Assembly: GCA_950097015.1 (NCBI GenBank)
Contig: CATNEN010000005.1
Location: 4,207,501 to 4,271,500 of the forward strand
From: Macrostomum hystrix
Lineage: Eukaryota > Platyhelminthes > Macrostomidae
Direction: 5' to 3'
DNA length: 64,000 nt
The notes under the pieces were generated by a model, which saw nothing but the letters and a program-made list of their open reading frames with translations, had not been told where the DNA came from and ran no database searches. Below are positions 23,886 to 35,000 of the stretch, in pieces (the stretch's first letter is position 1; the number at the start of each line of letters is the position of its first letter). A program made the position numbers and the translations under genes.

Positions 23886-25005
23886 TAGTATGTCTTCAGT
23901 GATGGCTTGTGTCTTCAGTGATGGCATGTGTCTTCAGTGATGGCTTGTGTCTTCAGTGAGGGCTTGTGTCTTCAGTGATGGCTTGTGTCTTCAGTGATGG
24001 CTTGTGTCTTCAGTGATGGCTTGTGTCTTCAGTGATGGCATGTGTCTTCAGTGATGGCTTGTGTCTTCAGTGATGGCTTGTGTCTTCAGTGATGGCTTGT
24101 GTCTTCAGTGATGGATTGTGTCTTCAGTGATGGCTTGTGTCTTCAGTGATGACTTGTGTCTTCAGTGATGGCTTGTGTCTTCAGTGATGGCTTGTGTCTT
24201 CAGTGATGGCATGTGTCTTCAGTGATGGCATGTGTCTTCAGTGATGGCTTGTGTCTTCAGTGATGGCTTGTGTCTTCAGTGATGGCTTGTGTCTTCAGTG
24301 ATGGCATGTGTCTTCAGTGATGGCTTGTGTCTTCAGTGATGGCTTGTGTCTTCAGTGATGGCTTGTGTCTTCAGTGATGGCTTGTGTCTTCAGTGATGGC
24401 TTGTGTCTTCAGTGATGGCATGTGTCTTTACTGATGGCTTGTGTCTTCAGTGATGGCTTGTGTCTTCAGTGATGGCTTGTGTCTTCAGTGATGGCTTGTG
24501 TCTTCAGTGATGGCTTGTGTCTTCAGTGATGGCTTGTGTCTTCAGTGATGGCTTGTGTCTTCAGTGATGGCTTGTGTCTTCAGTGATGGCTTGTGTCTTC
24601 AGTGATGGCATGTGTCTTTACTGATGGCTTGTGTCTTCAGTGATGGCTTGTGTCTTCAGTGATGGCTTGTGTCTTCAGTGATGGCTTGTGTCTTCAGTGA
24701 TGGCTTGTGTCTTCAGTGATGGGATGTGTCTTCAGTGATGGCTTGTGTCTTCAGTGATGGCTTGTGTCTTCAGTGATGGCTTGTGTCTTCAGTGATGGCT
24801 TGTGTCTTCAGTGATGGCTTGTGTCTTCAGTGATGGCATGTGTCTTTACTGATGGCTTGTGTCTTCAGTGATGGCTTGTGTCTTCAGTGATGGGATGTGT
24901 CTTCAGTGATGGCTTGTGTCGTCAGTGATGGGATGTGTCTTCAGCGATAGACTGTCTTCAGTGATGGACTGTCTTCAGCGATGGATTGTGTCTTCAGTGT
25001 CTTCA
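23886..25005. repeat. 19-bp minisatellite downstream of HOP2
   Basis: About 58 units of TGTGTCTTCAGTGATGGCT. The variants GGCAT, GGGAT and CTTTACTG recur at intervals, and the 3' end decays into shorter units. Confidence 0.95.
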
Positions 25006-25487
25006 GGCAATTTACCCGAAGTAATATTTAAATCGGTTTATAAGTGGAACTGTTTTATCTCTTTTGTTCAGTCTGTTCTAAGCAAAATTTAGTGCTTGGT
25101 TTCGCAATTAATTTTTACAATCATCAAATAGTTTTCTCCTAAATTTTATATTAAAGCAGAATTTGTTGTAGTTTTCGCCAGAAATTCCTTCCTACTTTCA
25201 TTGTATTATTAAACAATGCATTTTCCCAAAAATATGGAATGTTTAAGTTCTGTCCAGTTTGTTTTACTTTGCAAAGGTTTATTTTTTTGTTTTTTTTACT
25301 ATTTGTTACATAGTTTAAATAAAAGCGGCCTTTAAACAAAAACTGCGTTTGTGCCGAAAAGCAAAAAATGTAACACTTTTTTACCAGTAAACTACTCTGG
25401 ACTCTGGTGTTAGTAGTTAGTGTAAACCTGAAGATGTACTGACGCAGTAAAGGTATTCAAAATCATACAAGGCGCCAAGTTACTCAG

Positions 25488-25612
25488 ATGGGACAGTGGC
25501 TCAGCTGCAGCTATTGATCAGATTTGCCCAAGCTGTGGTAATTCAGTCCATGGACTGGTACCCATTTTACAGCTGGTTAAGTTTGCTGGAGGGATTCGAA
25601 CTCGCGTCCTCT
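25488..25612 (-). repeat. SINE family 2 copy, reverse orientation
   Basis: On the minus strand: a tRNA-like B-box (GAGTTCGAATCCC), then CAGCTGTAAAATGGGTACCAG, then the palindromic CAGTCCATGGACTG. The same order occurs in the copies at 31.1 and 35.0 kb. It lies between HOP2 and RPAP1. Confidence 0.55.
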
Positions 25613-25797
25613 CTCCAGCAACAATACAATAATGCATATAACTAATAGTAGGACATTTTGGGCGTATGTTTCACGTTGCAATAAATTTCTTGTATCCTAT
25701 AGATGCACCACATTGATCTGTGTTTTCAATACACAATTTACTCGAAGTTAGTCTAATTGGGTTAGAAGAGTAACACAAAGGTTAGGAAAAGTAAGTT

Positions 25798-25872
25798 ATG
25801 CGTATTCTGACTTCGAGATTCGAACTCGCGACCTTTAAATTTCGTGGCGACTAACTTAACTTGGGCCATTGA
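25798..25872 (-). repeat. tRNA-like SINE head
   Basis: The minus strand reads AGTTAGTCGCCACGAAAT...GGTCGCGAGTTCGAATCTC, a box A/box B pair with tRNA-like spacing but no convincing cloverleaf. It is treated as SINE-derived, not a functional tRNA. Confidence 0.4.
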
Positions 25873-26019
25873 AAACATACTACACAAGGTTAATCGCGCG
25901 AATTTAAGCTTTAGGAACTGGACAATCGTGGAAACAAGTAGATTAAGTATAATCTATTATTTTTACTTTTCTCCGATTCCAGTAAAATTTAAACTATAAA
26001 CCGTATCTGAAAAAAAGAA

Positions 26020-29000
26020 ATGATTGATCAAGACGAAGACGGTCAGTTCTGCAAGAGGCCGTCTGCAAAAGACGACTTTCTTGACCTAGTTAATCAGAGG
26101 TGAGTCGAACTTTCTTAAAATGTTAAAAGCTCTTACTTAGCCGATATGTATAGAAAATAGTCTATCTTCTGGTGCTTAATCCCACAGTGAATCATTGGCC
26201 AAACAGACTAAAAGATCAAAGAAAAGTTCTCAAGCGTCTAGCTCACAGAAAGTTGCTGAATCCGCTGAAGATTTATTGGACAGTAAGTTTTTGCTTTATT
26301 TTGCTATTCAAGAAAAAATATAATTTTCTGTATATACTATATACTAAAGCTACTAACAATTATTTTGTTGATTATATTTATGATAATAATAAGACACTTC
26401 ACTTAATTACAGAGCACGACAGGCACATCACTTCTATTCTGTCGGAAATTCGAGTAAGCCTTGTCCCCTGTGTCTAGCCATAGCTAGTTGTTTAGTTATG
26501 AAGAATTACTTGCATTTTTAATCCCCTCCAAACAGGAGTGCAGCTTCTCGGATCGTCCAACAAATCCGCCAGCTTTGAGCATATCCGCATGTCCGATGGG
26601 ATTTCCCAGAGCTTTCCATCGCAACGACACGGCGTCATTGACAACAGCAGCTGTGCCGACTGGCCAGGTTTCATCGACTGCTAGCTTGCCGAGTGGTAGA
26701 AAGCCGAGCCTCTTCGCTCTTAGAATGCAGCAGCAGCAGCAGCAGCAGCAGCAGCTACAGCCAAACTCTGAGTCAACTGAACCCTCTGACTCCGCGAATG
26801 GTTTGTGTGTTATAATTCATGCTGTCTTAAATCCTTAAAAACACTGCTAATGTACTTTTCTTTTAAATATCCAAGATCCTCAGGATTTCCCATTGACTCC
26901 TCCAAGATCCTCAGGTTTGACCTCCCATTGACTCCTCCAAGATCCTCAGGTTTGACCTCCCATTGACTCCTCCAAGATCCTCAGGATTGAACACCCATTG
27001 ACTCCTCCAAGATCCTCAGGATTGAACTCCCATTGACTCCTCCAAGATCCTCAGGATTGAACTCCCATTGACTCCTCCAAGATCCTCAGGATTGACCTCC
27101 CATTGACTCCTCCAAGATCCTCAGGATTGAACACCCATTGACTCCTCCAAGATCCTCAGGATTGAACTCCCATTGACTCCTCCAAGAACCTCAGGTCTGA
27201 CTCCCCTTGACCCTCTCTCAGAATCTCAATTTCGACCTCATTATATCTGTCCTAGACAGCTTCTCCTGAAAATTCACAATGCGCCGCGTTCCTGAATCAT
27301 CTAGCTCCGAGTCGTCCAATCTCTCGCATCTTGACTGGCAGCGGCGTGTCGCCGTTTGCTCCAGACAAAGCCGTGCAAGACATCTCCGAGGAGAATTGGC
27401 GTCGTCTGGAAAGCCTGTCTAGGGATGAGATTCTGCGCGAGAAGAAACGATTGGAAGATAGCATTGGTAAGATAACTTCTGCCTTGACTTTCTTATCGTC
27501 AGGAAGTGTTCACTTTCACTGCGCCTTGGTGGTTGGCTCTCGACGCCACGGAATCGAACTCATACTTAATATTTGGCCTTCTTAAAATCATATTTTCTAG
27601 ATCCTAGACTGCTAGCATTCTTCAAGCAAGCAAAAAAGGACTCAAAACAGCAGCAGCAGCAGCAGCCGCAGCGAGCTTCCAAAACAAAGCAGAATAAAAG
27701 ATCCGACAACCGTAGGGAATGCATTCCGTGCGAATCGGCCGCATCAACTCCGCGACTTGAGTCAGAAAAGCTCGCGTGGACACGCGATCCAGATTTGCCT
27801 CCTCCAAACACTGCTGTTGCTGCCAGCCAGGCCAGGTTTGACCTCGAGGGCCGACTAGTACCGCCCGACTCCGACCTGCCAACTCACCTAGGCCTGCATC
27901 ATCACGGCGATGAGCCGCACAAGGCGGGCTATTCTGTGCCTGAGCTGTTCACACTGGCGAGGTCTACTGTGCTGCAGCAGCGGGTGCTGGCGTTTGGAGT
28001 ACTTGCTCGGTGAGTCTTTGTTTTTGTTGTCTCGGCTTAGTGTTGTTTCTATTTCGCAGTGGGGATTGTGTATTTCACACCTCCAGTCAGTGGGGTTTGT
28101 GTATTTCACACCTCCAGTCAGTGGGGTTTGTGTATTTCACACCTCCAGTGAGTGTTGCTTGTGTATTTCACACCTCCAGTCAGTGGTGCTTGTGTATTTC
28201 ACACCTCCAGTCAGTGGTGCTTGTGTATTTCACACCTCCAGTCAGTGGTGCTTGTGTATTTCACACCTCCAGTCTGTGGGGTTTGTCTATTTCACACCTC
28301 CAGTCAGTGGGGTTTGTGTATTTCACACCTCCAGTCAGTGGGGTTTGTGTATTTCACACCTCCAGTCAGTGGGGTTTGTGTATTTCACACCTCCAGTCAG
28401 TGGGGTTTGTGTATTTCACACCTCCAGTCAGTGGGGTTTGTGTATTTCACACCTCCAGTCAGTGGGGTTTGTGTATTTCACACCTCCAGTCAGTAGCGGT
28501 TTGTGTATTTCACTCCTCCAGTCAGTGGTGCTTGTGTATTTCACTCCTCCAGTCAGTGGTGCTTGTGTATTTCACACCTCCAGTCTGTGGGGTTTGTCTA
28601 TTTCACACCTCTAGTTGTTATTTCATCACCCAACCGCACGCAGAGCCCTAGATCGCTGGCATTGCGGCCAGCTGTCCGACAGCCTGCAGGGCTGCCTGCC
28701 GGAGCAGCTGCAGGACTCTGGCCTTCTGTTTCTCTGCCGCGTCGCCTTAGACGACGCCAACGCGCCGCTGGCTGGCTTAGAAGCCGCGCTGGACTGTCTG
28801 AGGGCGGTCATGGCGCCCAACTGCGAAATCGAAGAGGTCCGCCTCGGTCGGGCTCAACAGTGGACTCGAAACTGTTGCTATGCTTCTCCAGCCGTTGCTA
28901 TGCGACCAGATCTGCGCGAGGCCAATCTAGAAGGCGAAGAAGCCATCGACATAGACGATAGCGAAGATCAAGGAGAATCGGACGACGATCTGATGCGTCG

Positions 29001-32000
29001 CGATCCGTGTCAGGGCCTGCTGCGAACTCGACTCCTGGCTCGATTGGCCCGCCTGCTGCCACGGCTGGGTCCGCTGGGTCTGGCTGCCAGCGCTGCTGTT
29101 CTGACTCGCCTCGTCAGGCACGGCCGGCGTGCAGCCAGGCTAGTGGCTGAGGCTCCCGGCGGTCTGGCCTCCGAGCTCATCAGCAGGTTGGCGAATCTTT
29201 AATGCACCTAGCATTCCCTTGTTGCGTGACACCCGATTCTCTCGCCCCATTGCACTCATACGCATAATTGTCTACCCAGACAGCTCACTGTCTACTCAGA
29301 CACATATTTTCTACTCGGACAGCTCATTGTCTACTCAGGCACCTATTGTCTACTCAGACACCTCATTGTCTACTCAGACACCTCATTGTCTACTCAGACA
29401 CCTCAATATATATTTCAAATAACTAGGTTGAAATCGAGCCTTTGACTTTGATTGATTAAAGGTCGGGAGCTCGAATCGCACCCCAGAAAAAACAACTTGT
29501 GTCACTAAGCAGTGGGTGCACTCAATCTCTAAGTGTTTCAGTTGCCCAAGCTGCAATATTCTTAGTCTACCTTGAGGACGCAGTTTTCAGCTGGTACATA
29601 TGCATTTGCATTTTTATCCCAACTCTGGCCTTCAGGTGCCTATCAGAGGATGTTCAGTCGGGTTCAGCGGCCAGTCCGCAATCGCCAGCTCTGTGGGCAT
29701 TCCGTCTGGCTCGCTGTCTCTGGCTGTCCCTGCCTCAGCCGTTGAATGCCCCGATTGCGCCTGCGCTGGCCCAAGCGGCTCGGAAAACAGCCCTAGCCCT
29801 GGTGTGGCCTGGCCCAGCCGCTGCTGAACCGCTTTGGCTTCGGGCGGCTATGAATTGTTCGCCACTTCTGGCCGAAAATCAGAGATGCTTAGCTGAATGC
29901 GCCCCGGACCAGCTGGCCCCACTAATGCGCAGGTGTATTCGCGATGCCGACCTCATCACCGCTGAAGCTGTCGCCGGCTTGTTGGAGTCAACAATTCAGG
30001 CTTCCGAAACTGATGAAGCTTTGGAAACTGTTGATGCCACTTCTAGCATTGTTTGGGAGGTGAGTTTGATCATATAAATTATAATTGCAGGGGGACTGCA
30101 GCTGCAGTGGTGCAGCAGCAGGCCACGAAGTCCGGTGCGCGGAAGGTACTGGTTGATGTACCAGTCGGCATTGACTGTACGCCTGTCTTGGAGCGCTACA
30201 GTCTCCAGGTGGCCAGCCTGGCTGAAGAAAGTCGCCACCATCCGCTTCCCGACGCTGCGGGCCCCCTTGACCTTCGTTGGAGTGGCATCATCCGGAAGGA
30301 ACCAAACTGCCGACTGCTGCTTGGTTTCCGGGTCGTACTGGTAGACCCAGGTCTCATCGCCTGTGACAATCTCCTAGCATCGCTTCGAGGTTCCAGAATC
30401 GAATCTTTCGAGCATGAATTCGCACCAACACGCCGTCTCCGCTTTCTGGTCCTCCGTCAGGTTGTGGGGCATCCATCGGGCACATCGCCTGGAGGCTCCC
30501 AGCTTGTCGTGTAGGATGGTCGTAACCGCTGCCGAGCCAAGAGCCTCTCTGATCTCAGTACAGGTCACTCGCCGGTCTTCGTCGATCATTCTCCGTCGAC
30601 CTTGATCAAGGCTGCTCCGGCCCCACTTGCATTCGCTGTACCACCGAAAAACGGTCTCCAAAGGCAGCACGTATTGCTCTTGCGTGAGACCTTTATGCTG
30701 TGCCTAAACTATCATGGCAGTTGCGGTTTGTCAACTCCATTAGAGCGATTACAGTTTGGGTGTATTAAATTTGAAGAGCGATTGTGGAAAATTGACAAGA
30801 GCGCAAAGGCTGAAAATGTATACTCAATCATTTTTAAGGTGGTAGAGTATGTACATTAAAAGGCGTGCAGCTGCGACTTATGAGTCAGCCGTATCTCAAA
30901 ACCTTTAGTACGCTCCTCGTACCAGCTACTAGTAGTAGTCTCGTGTGCGGCTATCCTCTTGGCAAAACTTTTTTCTATTGATAGGTTAACAAAATCCCAG
31001 CATCTCGACTTAGGCACTGCTATATACCCAGCTTAAAAGTGGTCTAAGGACTAAGTTCAAAGCCCAAGGAAAACTCGCGACTTGGAGGTCGGAAGTTCGA
31101 TTCCCGACTCAACTAGAACAGCTTTTGTCCATTTAGAAAGACACTTAACTCTGCATTGCTTCAGCTCACAGCTGTTAAATCGGTGCCAGCATCAGCTGGG
31201 GTAATTAAGGGTGGGTGTAGCGTCTCCCCAGTCCATGGACTGAACAGCTGTACGCAGCTTTCAGATGCATCGCGCAATACCCAATTGGGTCAATTGTAAG
31301 CAATTATATTTCTCTTGTCACACTCACTAGCAAGTTTCAAAATTGACAATGGTCTACTTCCTGTATACAGACAAACTAAACTTGCGCCAAAGAACTAGTC
31401 TTAACGGTTGATCTTCCAACTATAAAATCTATTTTTAATTTTTCTTTGACTCTAATTTGTTTATATAATAGTTAATATTATCAATTTGCGTCAAATGTTT
31501 AGTAGCCTAGAATTCCAACTTATAGTTATAAACTTTCGATATCGAATTCGGTTTTAATTGTCAAATAAGTTTCAATTTTTAGCCTGTGATGTAGCTTTGA
31601 AATAACTTTATTAACATTAATTCAAATTTCGCATTAGCATTTAGCATTAGTCATAGTCAAAGTCCTAGCAGTAGGATTGTTGTATTGTTTTAAGAACTAC
31701 AGTATATCACACACCTCCATGTCATCAGGTTTATAATAATAATAATCATTGCAGGAGGGCTGCGGGAAATGGCACATAATTTGGTGACACTAGACCCACA
31801 GCCAGCGAGGAGAGAATTCGGCCCATTTGACTCCTGAGCACACACGCACACAGATACCGTATGCAGGCACACGCTCACACAAGTGTGTACATCTGCCCTG
31901 ACTTTCTCATCGTCAGGCAGTGTACACTTTCACTGTGCCTTGGAGGTTGGCCCTCAAGGGCGTAAATTGCACGACAAGCCCCCAAGCCTTCTCTACGCGA

Positions 32001-35000
32001 TGGCGCCCCAAAATGAATGTGGCCTCGCCGTGGAATCGAGCTCAGGGACCTTGGTGCGAGAGGCAAACGCGTTAACCGCTCTGCCACCGACCCCCTAGAT
32101 CCTCAGGTTAAGGATATCACCCACTTCCGGATTCCTAGATTTTAGACGTCACCCACTTTAAAAATCCTCTGCATCAAAAGTTAACAAGCTCCTAGATCTT
32201 CTAGCACTTGAGCGCTCGCTGCCCGTCCCTTCAGGTTGCGTCGGCGTGGGCCGCAAGTCATGCTGGCTCTTCCGTCAGCCATTCAACCGGCACGGCTGTC
32301 ATGCTGCTGCGTTGTAGACTATCAGCTCTGATTGCTCGTCATTCAACAACAGACCCGGCTAGGCTGCATCGAGAAGCTGATGCCGTTGTCAATCGTACAG
32401 TCAATCTGCTTCGCTGCCTATTAAATCAGCTGTCAATGTTGACAGGTCGCTATCGTCAATCGGCTAGCATTGTGCTCAGCTCTCGACGTTGCGGTAGATC
32501 GGCTCGACTAGCTAGCCTGACTTCTCGACGACTGCCTCAGCTGACTTCACTGGCGGTGTTCTACGCTGCAGGAGTAAATCCGCCAGCAGATGACATTGGG
32601 AAGCATGAACAAGTGACCAAGGCGTCTCTGTTTGAATCCATTGACGTAGACGAAGATCGCCCTAGCCAGATTGGAAGCTGTGTCAGCAACAGCTGGTGCG
32701 GTGTCCTGTTGCAGACACTTCTGCTGTGTCGACTGGTTGTTGAAAAACTGCCCCAGCTGCTGTGTGAAGATGATCTGCGATTGGTGAGTTCACTATCCAC
32801 TATACACTTTTCACTGTCATATAGCACCATCACAAATTCACAATTTCATTGGTCATTTATCCCACTCGACTGGATGCTTTGGTTGCTCATTTGTCCCATT
32901 CTACTGGATGCTTTGGTTGGTCATTTATCCCATTCTACTGCATGCTTTGGTTGGTCATTTGTCCCATTCTACTGTTTGCTTTGGTTGGTCATTTGTCCCA
33001 TTCTACTGGATGCTTTGGTTGGTCATTCATCCCAATCTACTGGGTGCTTTGGTTGGTCATTTATCCCATTCTACTGCATGCTTTGGTTGGTCATTTATCC
33101 CATTGTTTGTTGACAATAAATAAGCTAAACGCTATAAAAGGCCTGTTGTAAATTGTAAACTGCAGCCATACACTTTGAGTACATAATTCGGTTTACAAAA
33201 AAGTCATGGGCGTCGATTTTTCAAGGTGCATTTGTGTTGAAAGACATGCGCAATAACGTTGTAGCTGTACAATAGTACACCTTCTCTCACAATCAGTAAT
33301 GTTAAAAGTCGCGTTATTTTTTTAGTGGCTAGAGTTCCGATATCATGAGCTTTTCCTGTGAGTTCTGATCTCGTAGATGAAGTTGTCGAAAACTCCAGTT
33401 CGCTTGATTTCCGGTTTGCAGATTTTCCTGTCGCGCAGTTTACTTTTTCTCAGCCAACACGTCTAGTACCGTCGCGTGATTTCTAGTGCGTAATTTCCAG
33501 CAACCAGATATCATCACTGTAAACTATAAAACATGTGCTTTCAGCCTAGGTGTCGCATGAGAGCAAGATACACAATCATGTCTTTTTCATCTCGGGTCGT
33601 TCATATACTGCGTGGCACACAACATGGCGCATCAGTCAGCTGTAGTATTTTAGTTTGTGTTTGAAGATAGTATTGAATTGCAAAATATTATAAGCATTTT
33701 GGTAGACTGTAAACTTTTCTGTACTGTTTCAACTGCATCAGAAGAATATATTCAAAGCCAGCCTACGTGGGTGATCTGATAAGTAGGTTAGGTCGGTTAC
33801 GTGGGTCTATACAATAACTGAAAGAACGATACTTCCATATACAAAACTCCTCACCTAAAGAAACTTTTGACAACGCCAAAGTACGAGCACTAACACAGTC
33901 CCTATGCGTGCTATTATCCTATTCTATTGGATGCTTTGGTTGGTCATTTATCCCATTCTACTGCGTGCTTTAGTTGCTCATTTATCCCAATCTACTGGGT
34001 GCTTTGGTTGGTCATTTATCCCATTCTACTGGATGCCTTTGTTGGTCATTTATCCCATTCTACTGGATGCCTTTGTTGGTCATTTATCCCATTCTATAGT
34101 TTAGACAATATGCAAACCTTACTTTATTCGCTTAAACTTCGAAATCCCACAAAAATCTTCAGCTGTCCAACTGCCTATCGGACCTGTTATCTAGCGGCTT
34201 TGATCTAGCCGCTCACCCCATCGGCTCGCTGTGCTGCGGCTTCATTGATGTCGAATTGCGACTCCTGTGCGAAGCGGCGCATCTGGCTAGACGCCTGTCC
34301 AGTCATTGTGCAGCGCTTCAGTCGGCAGCGCCATCGGCTAGTCTAGTGACTTTCTTGGCCGGATCCCTCACTGCAGGCATGTCTGCTGAGCTGCAGCAGC
34401 TGTTCGATTGGCTGCTGTTTACGCCAGACTTTCTTGACTCGCTTGGCCAATCAGAAGATTCCGAAGACTCCAAGCTGAAGGCTAGCAGTTGCCTAGCAAC
34501 AGCCAGAGATGTCTACTCATCCATGATTGCAACAAATCGCAACGGTGTCGCCCTGATTGGTCCTCTGCTGCCGCAGGATTGGATTTGGTTGCCATTGTTG
34601 TCGGCTTCGACAACTGCCGATGACCCGGAAGCTGCCTGTGTCAACGCTGACGAAGACAAAGCCAGGGAGGCTGCGGCCTGCTGGGCGGCTCTGCTGGACA
34701 GTCGCGGCCTCGCACCAGCCGCCTGTCCAGCTGCTCGACTGGCTCGACTGCTCGCCGTCCTGTCGGCGTCCGGATCTCCAACGCCGGTTGCGTTGACGCC
34801 GCTGGTGGCAGCCTGCTGTAGGCATCGGTTCCTGCGATCTTTGGACACTGAAGCCTCGGTGCCCGGAGTTGCCAGCTTCTACGACGCGTGGACAGACGCA
34901 CTGAGGCACTATCAGGTCTGGCTGTTAGCAATCTCCGATTGTTCTGATTTTTTCATGATTTATCAAGGTTTTTAGCCTTTTGGTTAGAGCCTCTGAATCG

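Noticed and set aside
28010-28651. Open frames across the RPAP1 intron 6 minisatellite
   Set aside because: Flanking splice sites and RPAP1 homology show this is intron.
31060-31130. Functional tRNA genes
   Set aside because: Box A/B-like motifs occur in several dispersed SINE copies; none folds into a convincing cloverleaf by eye.
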